Assembly (NCBI RefSeq): GCF_004359545.1
Contig: NZ_SCWB01000015.1
Span: forward strand, 1-64,000
DNA: 64,000 nt
Reading direction: 5' to 3'
Origin: Macrococcus lamae
GTDB lineage: Bacteria; Bacillota; Bacilli; Staphylococcales; Staphylococcaceae
Positions 1 to 9,280 of the stretch are shown here, one piece after another (the first letter of the stretch is position 1; the number at the start of each line of letters is the position of its first letter). Under the pieces are notes generated by a model. The model was given only the letters and a program-made list of their open reading frames with translations. It was not told the DNA's origin and ran no database searches. The translations under genes were made by a program, and so were the position numbers.

Positions 1-25
1 TTGGATCACGTCTTTTCTTAGCCAT
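1..25 (-). CDS. 5' end of an unidentified gene, cut by the left edge
   Basis: Eight codons are visible, reading M-A-K-K-R-R-D-P, and the rest lies outside the window. The start is well supported: an AAGGAGG Shine-Dalgarno sits 7 nt before the ATG. The gene follows the prkC terminator, so it may have its own promoter in the short gap, or be reached by read-through. In related genomes rsgA often follows prkC, but this lysine/arginine-rich start does not resemble the RsgA N-terminus I know. I cannot name the product. Confidence 0.6.
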
Positions 26-64
26 CTATAGACCTCCTTAAAAAGTTAATTCGATTTTATCACT

Positions 65-118
65 AAAAAAATAAACTGCGTAGCAGAGTCGTACGCCCTC
101 TACTTACACAGTTTATTT
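65..118 (-). terminator. Intrinsic terminator after prkC
   Basis: A perfect 10-bp outer stem (69-78 with 109-118) is extended by further imperfect pairing inside. On the minus strand it is followed by a run of seven U at 65-71. It lies 27 bases beyond the prkC stop, so it ends the def-to-prkC transcript. Confidence 0.8.
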
Positions 119-144
119 TACAATCCCCAGTCAACAGACTGGTG

Positions 145-2175
145 TTATATTTCATCGTAATCAATAACTTCCTTCTTATAGATAACCCCATCAATTTTGA
201 TGATATATGTCGCCTGCGCATCTGGTTCGATGGTCATCATAATTTTTTTTGTGACGTCTTCATCCAGTTCAAACGATTCGAACACTTCATCCTGACTGTT
301 ATTCTTGTCATTAATATAGATTTCAACAGTCTGTTTAGGTGTTTCTTTCGCCTGTCCTTCTTCAGTCGATGTTTCTTCTGACTTTCTGTATGGGATGGTC
401 ACAGTTTCAGTATATTTCTTATCAGGCTTATCAGGCTTTTCAGGCTCTTCTGTCGTTGGTTTTTCAGTTGATGGCTCTTCTGTAGTCGGTTTTTCTGCTT
501 GTTCCTTTTTCGGTTCTCTTCCTTTAGATAATTCAAAGTTAATTGTAGAACCGAATGTGTATTTCATATTTTTAGCATCCTGTGAAATAATGTTTCCTTT
601 TTTAATGTCTTCATTATAGTTCTCAGCAACTACATTCACAACAAAACCTTGGGCTTCAAGCTCAGATTTAGCATTATCAAATGATTGTCCTGTATAGTCC
701 CCTACATAGATCTGCTGAGGCCCTTTAGAGACGTTAAAGGTAATATTAGACTGACTCGGAACAACCTGCTGTCCCGGATTCAGACTTTGAGTGAGAATTG
801 TTCCTTCAGGTTCAGCATTATATACTTCCTTCACAGATACTTTCTTAAATCCAGCTTTCTCAAGCATCTCCCGCACTTCATCAATCTTTTTACCTTTGTA
901 ATTTTTTATTCCGTATTTCTTTACTCCTTTAGAAACCAGCAAGTCTACTTTTGTCATTTCCTTGACCTTGGTTCCGCTTTTTGGAGTAGAACTGATGACA
1001 GTACCATCATCATATTCTGCTGAATATTCATAGACAACTTTGCCTTTTCTTAAGTTCTCTTTTTCAAATATAGCTGTTGTTTGTGACAATGTTTTTCCTG
1101 CAACACTCGGAACATCGCTATATTTAGGCGAAAACATGTACCATAGTATGGCCCCGAATATTAATAGCATGAGCAGTAACGGCAGCAGAATCATCAAAAA
1201 GCGATTCTTTTTCTTAGCAGCAGGTGCTGAGTGCTGCGATTTGTCTACACTTGTAACAGCTGCAGTGACTGGTCTAACTGTTTTTGTGTTATCATCAACG
1301 ACTGGAATCATCATTGTTTTGTCATCTGCTATTTGATAACGTTGTTCTTTCTGCCGTTCAATATCCAGCACAGTGGATAAGTCATCGTACATTTCTTCGG
1401 TAGTCCGATATCTGCTGTACTTTTCTTTCATCGTTGCTTTGATGACGACGTTCTCAAGGCTTTGCGGTACGTCAGAGCGACCAGCTAGTATATCTGGCAG
1501 CGGCTCTTGAATATGCTTGATTGCAATGCTGACCGGAGAATCTCCTTCAAAAGGTGGATGTCCTGTCAGCATTTCAAACAATACAATACCGATAGAATAA
1601 ATATCAGCTGACTCATCAGCTGCTTTGCCTTTAGCCTGTTCCGGCGGCAGATAATGAACAGATCCCATCACATGGTTAGTCTGTGTCATTGCTGTTTCGC
1701 TCAAGGCACGAGCAATGCCGAAATCTGTAATTTTAATTTCCTTATTCTCTGTCAGTAATATATTCTGCGGTTTAATGTCTCTATGAATAATCATATGATG
1801 GTGCGCATCACCAATGCCGCGAAGAATCTGCTTGGTGAATAAAATAGCTTCATCTACTGGTAGCGGTCCATTATCACGAATATACTCTGATAATGTCGGG
1901 CCCTCGATATACTCCATGATCAAGTAGTAATGATGGTCATCTTCGTCAACATCAATGACTTTGACGATATTTGGATGAGATAATGTAGTTGCGTTCTGCA
2001 CTTCACGTTCAAATCTCTGAACAGCCCGCTCTTTATCGTTCGGCGGAATATTGATGATCTTAACGGCCGCTTTACGGTCCAGAATAATATCTTCCGCTAA
2101 ATAGACATTACTCATTCCACCGCCGCCAATATATTGAATCAACTTATAGCGTTCACTGATAATAGTCCCGAGCAT
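145..2175 (-). CDS. prkC: Serine/threonine protein kinase with PASTA repeats (PrkC/PknB/Stk1)
   Basis: Membrane kinase that senses cell wall material through external PASTA repeats and phosphorylates cytoplasmic targets. The 676 residues show a kinase domain with glycine loop at 17-20, ATP-binding K39, HRDIKPQN at 131-138 (catalytic D133), DFG at 151-153, and several threonines near 162-166 where activation-loop phosphorylation is expected. A single membrane span lies at about 326-348, followed by three PASTA repeats (about 351-552). The acidic/proline-rich linker at 561-586 holds a repeated EKPTTEEP unit, and a short C-terminal domain follows. Length and layout match staphylococcal PknB. The start overlaps the stp stop by one base (TAATG), with GGGAGG 9 nt upstream. 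It is co-transcribed with its phosphatase partner. Confidence 0.97.
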   Translation of the reverse strand: MLGTIISERYKLIQYIGGGGMSNVYLAEDIILDRKAAVKIINIPPNDKERAVQRFEREVQNATTLSHPNIVKVIDVDEDDHHYYLIMEYIEGPTLSEYIRDNGPLPVDEAILFTKQILRGIGDAHHHMIIHRDIKPQNILLTENKEIKITDFGIARALSETAMTQTNHVMGSVHYLPPEQAKGKAADESADIYSIGIVLFEMLTGHPPFEGDSPVSIAIKHIQEPLPDILAGRSDVPQSLENVVIKATMKEKYSRYRTTEEMYDDLSTVLDIERQKEQRYQIADDKTMMIPVVDDNTKTVRPVTAAVTSVDKSQHSAPAAKKKNRFLMILLPLLLMLLIFGAILWYMFSPKYSDVPSVAGKTLSQTTAIFEKENLRKGKVVYEYSAEYDDGTVISSTPKSGTKVKEMTKVDLLVSKGVKKYGIKNYKGKKIDEVREMLEKAGFKKVSVKEVYNAEPEGTILTQSLNPGQQVVPSQSNITFNVSKGPQQIYVGDYTGQSFDNAKSELEAQGFVVNVVAENYNEDIKKGNIISQDAKNMKYTFGSTINFELSKGREPKKEQAEKPTTEEPSTEKPTTEEPEKPDKPDKKYTETVTIPYRKSEETSTEEGQAKETPKQTVEIYINDKNNSQDEVFESFELDEDVTKKIMMTIEPDAQATYIIKIDGVIYKKEVIDYDEI

Positions 2176-2912
2176 TAGTGAACACCTCCCAGATTACCCA
2201 CAACAAACGAAACATTGTCATGGACATCGGATTCCAATGCCAATTGAATCAGTTTCGAACCCAGCTGTTCTACACCAGGTTCTTCGTTGAAAACCTGATG
2301 TATGAACTGTTCTTCCACATAATCTGTCAGTCCATCTGAAGCCAGAAGAATTCTATCATATCGTTTAGTTTCATAGACAAAAATATCAGGATGCACACGT
2401 CTGTCTGTGCCAAGCACTTTAGTGATGATATTTCGCTGTGGGTGACGTGCCGCTTCTTCTTTTGTCAGTTCACCTGCCATAACGAGATGATTGACAAATG
2501 TATGATCATTCGTCACTTGTCTGAATTCCCGCTCATTGACAAAATAAGCTCTTGAATCACCGACATTTGCGATGATCACTCTGCCGTCAAATATCAATGC
2601 CGCTACAAGTGTCGTTCCCATTCCATGATTTTCATCATGCTGGTGGGCAAGATTATATAACTGACGGTTAATATCTGAAATATTGGATTTCAGCCAGCTT
2701 TCAGACTGCCCAAATTCAATGAAGTTCTCTTCTTGGAAACGTTCTTTCATTCTAGCAGTAACAAATCTGCTCGCAACATCTCCTGCGTTATGTCCGCCCA
2801 TTCCATCACAAATAAGTAATAGGACTTGACCCGTATGATTCGTAAAGACACCACCCGCATCTTCATTGCGCGTACGCGTCCTTCCTATATCTGTAAAAAA
2901 ACGTGCATCCAT
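2175..2912 (-). CDS. stp: PP2C-family protein phosphatase Stp/PrpC
   Basis: Metal-dependent serine/threonine phosphatase that reverses PrkC phosphorylation. All PP2C motifs are present in 245 residues: RTRNEDA near 14-19, ICDGMGGHNAGD at 34-45 (D36 metal ligand), GMGTTLVAA, NVGDSRAY, ASDGLTD and DNVSF near the C-terminus. No signal peptide or membrane span, so it is cytoplasmic. It sits between rlmN (6-base gap) and prkC (1-base overlap). The kinase-phosphatase pair is the standard arrangement in Bacillus and Staphylococcus. GAGG 9 nt upstream supports the start. Confidence 0.96.
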   Translation of the reverse strand: MDARFFTDIGRTRTRNEDAGGVFTNHTGQVLLLICDGMGGHNAGDVASRFVTARMKERFQEENFIEFGQSESWLKSNISDINRQLYNLAHQHDENHGMGTTLVAALIFDGRVIIANVGDSRAYFVNEREFRQVTNDHTFVNHLVMAGELTKEEAARHPQRNIITKVLGTDRRVHPDIFVYETKRYDRILLASDGLTDYVEEQFIHQVFNEEPGVEQLGSKLIQLALESDVHDNVSFVVGNLGGVH

Positions 2913-2918
2913 AGCGTG

Positions 2919-4010
2919 CTACCTCGTTTCTTCCTGTCTTTCTTTGGCTCTCAGCTGACCACAGGCCGCATCGATATCAGAACCATGTTCACGTCTAATT
3001 GTAGCATTAATACCATTTCTTTTTAATTCTTTTTCAAACTTAAAGATATCTTCTTTTGAAGTACGGACATAATCACGCTCAGGAACATGATTCACCGGAA
3101 TTAAATTGACGTGGCAGTTTAAATGTTTTATAAGTTTAGCAAGTTCTCTTGCATGCTGAACCTGATCATTGACGCCACCGAACAGACCATATTCAAACGT
3201 AATACGACGCCCAGTTTTCTCAGTATAGTACTCAATAGCCGGCATTAATTTATCCAAGTTATAGGCCCGATTGATCGGCATCAAGCGCGAACGGACGTCA
3301 TTGTCTGCCGCATGCAGACTTAACGCGAAGTTAATCTGCAGTTCTTCATCAGCGAAGTCATAAATACGCGGTACGACACCGGATGTTGATACAGTGATAT
3401 GTCGTGCACCGATGTTCAGGCCGTCATTATGATTGATGATTTTAAGGAAATCCATCATCTCATCATAGTTCTCAAACGGTTCACCGATACCCATGATGAC
3501 CACATGGCTGACGCGTTCATCCGTCAAATCAAGTGCCTGCTGAACGTTGAGTACTTGAGCCACAATTTCTCCAGCTTCCAGATTACGTTTTAAACCGCCC
3601 AGCGTACTTGCACAAAATGTACAGCCGATTCGGCAGCCCACTTGTGTCGTGACACATACCGAATTACCGTAGTCATGACGCATCAACACTGTTTCAATGG
3701 TGTAGCCATCCTGTAATTCGTAAAGAAATTTAATAGTTCCGTCTTTACTTTCCTGCTTAACAACAGTCTTCAACGTCGTAATTGAGAACTGTTCCTCCAG
3801 TAACTGACGAAGTTCCTTAGATAAATTACTCATTTCGTCAAATGAAGTGATGCGCTTAACGTACAGCCAGTCAAAAATCTGTTTCGCACGGAAACCTTGC
3901 TGCTTATTATCTGCAAGCCATTCTTTGAGTTCATCAAGCTGCAGCGAATAAATCGACGGTTTGTCGAAGTTCGGCATGAATTTATTTTTCTTCTTCTCTA
4001 GTAATGCCAT
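2919..4010 (-). CDS. rlmN: 23S rRNA A2503/tRNA A37 C2-methyltransferase RlmN
   Basis: Radical-SAM enzyme that methylates C2 of adenine 2503 in 23S rRNA and A37 of some tRNAs. The 363-residue protein has the CRIGCTFC iron-sulfur motif (C126, C130, C133) and two further cysteines at the positions expected for methyl transfer, C119 and C350, the latter in the DIDAACGQL end motif. The intact cysteines argue for RlmN function. Cfr is a relative, but the chromosomal position next to rsmB and stp is that of RlmN. The ATG overlaps the rsmB stop by one base (TAATG). Confidence 0.96.
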   Translation of the reverse strand: MALLEKKKNKFMPNFDKPSIYSLQLDELKEWLADNKQQGFRAKQIFDWLYVKRITSFDEMSNLSKELRQLLEEQFSITTLKTVVKQESKDGTIKFLYELQDGYTIETVLMRHDYGNSVCVTTQVGCRIGCTFCASTLGGLKRNLEAGEIVAQVLNVQQALDLTDERVSHVVIMGIGEPFENYDEMMDFLKIINHNDGLNIGARHITVSTSGVVPRIYDFADEELQINFALSLHAADNDVRSRLMPINRAYNLDKLMPAIEYYTEKTGRRITFEYGLFGGVNDQVQHARELAKLIKHLNCHVNLIPVNHVPERDYVRTSKEDIFKFEKELKRNGINATIRREHGSDIDAACGQLRAKERQEETR

Positions 4011-5317
4011 TATGATACGACCTTCCTTCTTAGTTTTGCGATATAGAATCCGTCTGCATTAAAGTCATGCGGCAGAATCTGTAATGTTTTATGCGTTACA
4101 TCGCCGAGCTGTATCGGTTCGATGTCAAAGTCTTTGTTCTGTTTAATAAACGAATAGACGACATTGTCATTTTCCATCTGTTCAATCGTACAAGTGGAAT
4201 ATATGAGTAATCCACCTGGCTTGACACTATCTGCTGCGTTCAGAAGAATATCCAGCTGCAGCGGCCAGAGCTGGTCAATATCTTTTTGTGTTTTCTCATA
4301 TTTAATCTCCGGCTTACGTTTAGCAACGCCGAGACCGCTGCACGGTGCATCGACGAGTACTTTGTCATACTGTCTGTCAAAGGGTGCACGTGCGTCATGC
4401 AAGCCTACGGTCACATTAGTCAAGCGCAGCTTACGCAAGTTGAAGTCTATCAGTTCAAGTTTATGTTCATGTATATCAAAAGCATCGATATGACCTGTAT
4501 GATTCAGACGTTCTGCAATATGGCATGTTTTACCGCCAGGTGCACTGCATGTATCTAGAATTATGTCATTTGGCTGTGGGTCCATGATGTGAGCCACTAA
4601 CATACTAGATGCGTCCTGAATGCTGACCAGACCGTCTTTAAAGAGGCGGGTCTGAACGATTGGTGGTCCATCAATAAAGAGACATTCCGGCACTATGGCC
4701 GACTGCTTAACTGTATAGCCGTCAGCAGTAAGATGATGAATTGCTTCTTCCACAGTCAACCGGGTCGTGTTGACACGGATACTTGTATCAGGCCGTTCAA
4801 GCAGGTTCGCACAGATTTTCTTTGTAACCTCAAGGCCAAAATGCGTCTTCCAGTGCTTGACGAGCCAGAGCGGTGTACTTGTTTCTATGCTGATTCTTTT
4901 CAGCTCATCTTTTATATCATTAAAATCACGCAGCGGTGATCGCTGGAAGTTACGTAAAATTGCATTCATCGTGTTAGCACCGGCAATCGATCCTCGGCGC
5001 TTCGTAATTTCTACTGCTTCATTGATGATGGCATGATCTGGTATTTTTGTTAAATAGACAGCCTGGTAGACGCTCATCATTAATAAACGTCGCATCCAGC
5101 CTTTAATATTCGTCTTGATGAAAGGTTCAAGATAATATTCAAGTGTCAGTTTATGCTGCAGCGTACCATAGACAAGTTCTGTCAATAGTGCGCGGTCCTG
5201 CACTTCAATGCCGCCTGACTTGATGGCATCATTAATCAGAAGATTACTGTAACCGCCTTCTGTTATCACTTGATCCAGTATATTGAGCGCTGTCAGTCTT
5301 ACGTTATTATCCTTCAT
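4010..5317 (-). CDS. rsmB: 16S rRNA cytosine-967 C5-methyltransferase RsmB
   Basis: SAM-dependent rRNA methyltransferase of the Sun/Nop2 family, 435 residues. The N-terminal third is a NusB-like RNA-binding domain. The C-terminal catalytic domain has SAM motif [10 protein letters not shown] at 255-264, DAPCSGLG with C326, and STCT with C376; the last two are the paired cysteines of this family. The start overlaps the fmt 3' end by 11 bases. The SD (a GGGGACGG stretch) is weak, so translation may depend partly on coupling to fmt. The def-fmt-rsmB-rlmN-stp-prkC order is conserved in Firmicutes. Confidence 0.95.
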   Translation of the reverse strand: MKDNNVRLTALNILDQVITEGGYSNLLINDAIKSGGIEVQDRALLTELVYGTLQHKLTLEYYLEPFIKTNIKGWMRRLLMMSVYQAVYLTKIPDHAIINEAVEITKRRGSIAGANTMNAILRNFQRSPLRDFNDIKDELKRISIETSTPLWLVKHWKTHFGLEVTKKICANLLERPDTSIRVNTTRLTVEEAIHHLTADGYTVKQSAIVPECLFIDGPPIVQTRLFKDGLVSIQDASSMLVAHIMDPQPNDIILDTCSAPGGKTCHIAERLNHTGHIDAFDIHEHKLELIDFNLRKLRLTNVTVGLHDARAPFDRQYDKVLVDAPCSGLGVAKRKPEIKYEKTQKDIDQLWPLQLDILLNAADSVKPGGLLIYSTCTIEQMENDNVVYSFIKQNKDFDIEPIQLGDVTHKTLQILPHDFNADGFYIAKLRRKVVS

Positions 5318-6239
5318 TGAAAACCGTCCCCGTTATTTCTTTCTGCTGACCAGCAGCAAAGCTCGCTGCAGTCATTCGTTTTTTACCGGCCGGCTGTATT
5401 TCTGTCAACAGCACGGCTCCATCTAATGCTGCTACGACGATGCCGTCTTTATCAGCACGAAGAATCTGACCAGGAGTACCTTCACCTTCAGTTAACTCAG
5501 CATGCCATAATTTCATCGGTTTTCCTGATAAGTTCGCATATCCCACTGGCCATGGTGATAATCCTCTGATCTGATTATAGACCTCAAGTGCCGACCGATT
5601 AAAGTCTACATATTCATCTTCACGAGAAATATTTGAGGCGAAAGTCACTGCTGATTCGTCCTGTGGAGTACGCGAATTTGTTCCTTCAATAATAGAAGGG
5701 AGTGTCTCCATCAGCAGTTCAACTCCAAGGGCCGATAGTTTATCATGTACTGTTCCAACAGTATCATTCTGCTCTATTGAAATAACACGCTGACTGATCA
5801 CATCACCTGCATCCAGTTTTTTCACCATGTACATAATAGAGACTCCCGTTTCTTGTTCTCCGTTGATCACAGCATAGTGAATGGGCGCACCACCCCGATA
5901 CTTCGGCAGTAGACTTGCGTGAACGTTAATGCATCCGTACTGCGGTGTTTCCAGCAGACGTTCCGGCAGCAGCTGGCCATATGCTGCTGTGACAATCAAA
6001 TCCGGTTTGAGAGAAATAATCTCGTCTAGCTCTTGTGAACCAGTCAGCTTTACAGGTTGATAGACAGGAATATTCAACTGTTCAGCTGTTACTTTCACAG
6101 GCGGTGGTGTCATTATTTTTTTTCGTCCGACTGGTTTGTCAGGCTGTGTCACAACCGCTATAACGTTATAATTTGCTGCTAATCTCTCAAGTATTGGACT
6201 TGAGAAATCAGGCGTTCCCATGAATATGATCTTCGTCAT
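5307..6239 (-). CDS. fmt: Methionyl-tRNA formyltransferase
   Basis: Transfers a formyl group from 10-formyltetrahydrofolate to initiator Met-tRNA. The 310 residues begin [12 protein letters not shown]. The catalytic triad of the family is present as N105, H107 (in [17 protein letters not shown]) and D143 (LDAGD). The C-terminal half is the tRNA-binding OB-like domain. The start lies 32 bases inside the end of def, an unusually long overlap, yet both proteins look complete. The pairing with def is functional: Fmt adds the formyl group that Def later removes. Confidence 0.96.
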   Translation of the reverse strand: MTKIIFMGTPDFSSPILERLAANYNVIAVVTQPDKPVGRKKIMTPPPVKVTAEQLNIPVYQPVKLTGSQELDEIISLKPDLIVTAAYGQLLPERLLETPQYGCINVHASLLPKYRGGAPIHYAVINGEQETGVSIMYMVKKLDAGDVISQRVISIEQNDTVGTVHDKLSALGVELLMETLPSIIEGTNSRTPQDESAVTFASNISREDEYVDFNRSALEVYNQIRGLSPWPVGYANLSGKPMKLWHAELTEGEGTPGQILRADKDGIVVAALDGAVLLTEIQPAGKKRMTAASFAAGQQKEITGTVFNEG

Positions 6240-6720
6240 CGCTATACATTTCCTCCAATTCTTCCAGGCTGATTTGTCTCGTCATTTTTTCAGTAAATAA
6301 TTTACCATAGAGATGGTCCACTTCATGTTGAATAGCACGTGCGACATCATCAAATGCAGTCATTTCTACTGCTCTTCCAGATGCATCTTGTGCCTTCAGT
6401 TCAATTTTTACACTTCTCGGCACTTCACCGAATATATCCGGCAGACTTAAGCATCCTTCAATATCTAATGTTGTCTCTTTAGAATAGTGAATAATTTCGG
6501 GATTGATCAGCTGCAGAATACCTTCTTCTTCCATATCGACCAGCGCGACTTTTAAATCGACTCCGATCTGCGGGGCTGCAATGCCAACACCATCAGCATC
6601 AAACATCGTATCTTCGAGATCTGCGATCAGTTCACGGAGTGAGCTGTCGAACTCAGTGACATCTTTAACTTCTCTATGCAGCAAAGGGCTGCTATCATTA
6701 ATCAATGATTTTATTGCCAT
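6208..6720 (-). CDS. def: Peptide deformylase
   Basis: Metallohydrolase that removes the N-formyl group from new proteins. All three family motifs are present: [17 protein letters not shown] (metal-binding cysteine) and QHEVDH (two metal-binding histidines with the catalytic glutamate). I chose the ATG at 6720 (MAIKSLI...), giving 170 residues. An earlier ATG at 6762 would add 14 residues that the family lacks, while a GAGG lies about 6 nt before the chosen start. The acidic C-terminal tail overlaps fmt by 32 bases. Confidence 0.95.
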   Translation of the reverse strand: MAIKSLINDSSPLLHREVKDVTEFDSSLRELIADLEDTMFDADGVGIAAPQIGVDLKVALVDMEEEGILQLINPEIIHYSKETTLDIEGCLSLPDIFGEVPRSVKIELKAQDASGRAVEMTAFDDVARAIQHEVDHLYGKLFTEKMTRQISLEELEEMYSDDEDHIHGNA

Positions 6721-6811
6721 CATTATCCTCATTTCTTGTTGTTGTACTTGATTCATATGCAATCATAATAGTATATAGGATAAATGCTACTTATAGCAAG
6801 GTATTGAGCAT

Positions 6812-6845
6812 AAAAACAGCTGCTTGCAGTTATGCGAGCAGCTCA
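6812..6845 (-). terminator. Intrinsic terminator after priA
   Basis: An 11-bp stem with one G.U pair (6818-6828 with 6833-6843) is followed on the minus strand by five U. It separates coaBC-priA from the def-fmt operon, so the promoter for def must lie in the roughly 90 bases between this hairpin and 6720. I could not assign clear -35/-10 boxes there. Confidence 0.75.
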
Positions 6846-6901
6846 ACTTATTTACTAAAATACTATAGCACATAAAGTGTATTTTGTCACCATTTTCAAC
6901 T

Positions 6902-9280
6902 TTACATCATGGATTGAGGATTGATGTCAATACTTAACGAAAATTTATCTTTTACAAACTTATCATAGTAATAATCATCTAGATACATCAAGGCAGTCAA
7001 CAGATCAGGTTCAGATTTAAACTTGATAATAATCTGAAATCTATACTGATTATTGATTCTTCCGATAGCACATGGAGCCGGTCCAAGGACAAAACTGCCA
7101 GGACTAAGATGCTGCAGCAGTACTTCATGAATATGCCTGCTTTCAAGCAGAACCTCTTTCATATCTCTGTGACTGAAAACCAGGTTAACTAAATAGAAAT
7201 AAGGCGGATATTTTCCGACTTTCCTGAACTGCATCTCTTGATTATAGAAACCAAGGAAGTCGTTATTCTTTGCGTGTTCAATTGCATAATGATCAGGATT
7301 ATATGTCTGGATAATGACGTGACCCTCTTTTTCTGCTCGTCCGGCACGACCGGCGACCTGCGTCAGCAGTTGATACGTACGTTCTGCGGACCTGAAATCA
7401 GGGAGATTAAGCATCGTGTCTGCATTAAGCACGCCGACTAAAGTGATATTCGGGAAATCCAGACCTTTTGCTATCATCTGCGTACCAAGCAGAATATTTG
7501 CTTCGCCGTTTTTAAACTGGCTCAGCAGCCGTTCGTGTGAACCTTTTCTGGTTGTTGTGTCATTGTCCATCCGGATGACTTTAGCACCGTCAAAATGTTT
7601 GTAGATCAGTTCTTCAACTTTCTGTGTCCCGACGCCCATTTCACGAATATGATCGCTGTCACAGCTCGGACATTTTAATACTTTCGGTTCCTTATAACCA
7701 CAGTAATGACATTTCAAATCGTCGGTCACTTTATGATATGTCAGACTGATGTCGCAGTTTGGACACTGCGGCACATATCCACAGTCGCGACATAGCATGA
7801 ACTGAGCATGACCCCGTCGATTCAAGAACAGGACAATCTGTTCTCCTTTTTGGATGCGGTCATTGATGGCTGTCGTCAGTGTTTCTGAAAACATAGACCG
7901 GTTTCCTGCTGCTAGTTCTTCCCGCATATTGACGACGTGCACTGAAGGTACAGGAAACTGATTGGCTCTTTCATTTATAGTGAGCATCGTATAGACGCCT
8001 TTTTCTGCACGAGCATAGCTTTCGAGTGACGGTGTAGCACTTCCAAGTATTACTGGACATTGGTGGTATTCCGCGCGCCACAGTGCAATATCACGAGCGT
8101 GATATCGTGGATAATCTGCCTGCTTGTAACTTGCCTCATGTTCTTCATCAATAATGATGAGACCAAGATGTTTGAAAGGTGCAAAGACGCTGGAACGAGC
8201 ACCAACTGATACGCGAGCTTCTCCGCTTCTGATTTTGCGCCATTCATCATAACGTTCTCCTGCACTTAAACCAGAATGCAGTACCGCCACTTCATCGCCG
8301 AAACGTGCTTTAAATCGTTCAACCATCTGAGGAGTCAAAGCTATTTCCGGTACTAGCATGAGTGCGGTCATACCTTTGTCCAGCACATCAGAAATGGTCT
8401 GCAAATAGACCTCTGTTTTTCCGCTTCCCGTTATACCATGAAGGAGAAATACGTCGTTTCTTTCAGCATCAATTGCTTCTTTGACAGCGTTATATGCTTC
8501 TTGTTGTTCCGGCAATAATGTTTTTTTCTCATCCGCAAAAAAGACACGGTCTTTATAAGGGTCTCTGACATCCTCGACATCAATCTTCTTCAACAGACCT
8601 TTCTTTACGACTCCATTTACTACGGCCGGAGAATAATCCATATCTTTTAATTCTTTTAATGTCATTATTTTATTGTCAGCGACGAGTTCAACGAGTGATT
8701 TCTGTTTGTCTGTGCGCAAACTATTAAGTGCAGAATCAACATCCATATCTGCAAGCGTTACTGCTTTTTGAGTTTTAATTCGCTGCTGCTGACTGACATC
8801 AATATCCTCGATGACTTCACCCGATTCAATCAATGGTCTTAGAAGTGTAATATCATTTAATGAGCATTCCCCAATTTTCTTCATTCCCTGTTTATTGAAG
8901 AGAACTTTAATGTTTTCCGGAACGTCTTCATCAACTAATCTATAGACTTTATGATACTTGCCTTTAACGGCGTTCGGAAGCATGACATCCAGCACTGCAA
9001 TACGCTTAGCAATATGAGTCTTCTGCATCCACGCACTTAGTTCAATAAGTTCTGAATTCAGTTCCGGCGTGACATCCTGGATACAGTGAATGGCTTTTAG
9101 CTGTCTATCAGAATCCCCTTCAAATAGCTCAATGACATATCCTTGAATCTTTCTCGGACCGAATGGTACAACGACACGCATACCGACTGCCATGAGTTTT
9201 TCAAGTTCTGCTGGTACTGCATAATCAAATAGTTTATCGACCCGTTTCGCATTTACATCTACTACAATCTTAGCGTACAT
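6902..9280 (-). CDS. priA: Primosomal protein N' (PriA helicase)
   Basis: DNA helicase that restarts stalled replication forks. Walker A GITGSGKT, the DEEH box (IIIDEEHEASYKQ) and a cysteine-rich zinc region (CRDCGYVPQCPNC, CHYCGY, CPSC, eight cysteines in pairs) identify PriA. The N-terminal part is the 3'-end-binding domain. I set the start at 9280 (MYAKIVVDVN, 792 residues) because AAGGA stands about 6 nt before it, whereas a start at 9286 would leave no spacing. It overlaps the end of coaBC by 11 bases, so the two are probably translationally coupled. Confidence 0.95.
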   Translation of the reverse strand: MYAKIVVDVNAKRVDKLFDYAVPAELEKLMAVGMRVVVPFGPRKIQGYVIELFEGDSDRQLKAIHCIQDVTPELNSELIELSAWMQKTHIAKRIAVLDVMLPNAVKGKYHKVYRLVDEDVPENIKVLFNKQGMKKIGECSLNDITLLRPLIESGEVIEDIDVSQQQRIKTQKAVTLADMDVDSALNSLRTDKQKSLVELVADNKIMTLKELKDMDYSPAVVNGVVKKGLLKKIDVEDVRDPYKDRVFFADEKKTLLPEQQEAYNAVKEAIDAERNDVFLLHGITGSGKTEVYLQTISDVLDKGMTALMLVPEIALTPQMVERFKARFGDEVAVLHSGLSAGERYDEWRKIRSGEARVSVGARSSVFAPFKHLGLIIIDEEHEASYKQADYPRYHARDIALWRAEYHQCPVILGSATPSLESYARAEKGVYTMLTINERANQFPVPSVHVVNMREELAAGNRSMFSETLTTAINDRIQKGEQIVLFLNRRGHAQFMLCRDCGYVPQCPNCDISLTYHKVTDDLKCHYCGYKEPKVLKCPSCDSDHIREMGVGTQKVEELIYKHFDGAKVIRMDNDTTTRKGSHERLLSQFKNGEANILLGTQMIAKGLDFPNITLVGVLNADTMLNLPDFRSAERTYQLLTQVAGRAGRAEKEGHVIIQTYNPDHYAIEHAKNNDFLGFYNQEMQFRKVGKYPPYFYLVNLVFSHRDMKEVLLESRHIHEVLLQHLSPGSFVLGPAPCAIGRINNQYRFQIIIKFKSEPDLLTALMYLDDYYYDKFVKDKFSLSIDINPQSMM

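Noticed and set aside
2919-4010. rlmN as a possible cfr-type resistance gene
   Set aside because: Genomic context (between rsmB and stp) is that of native rlmN, and the sequence shows no sign of transfer.
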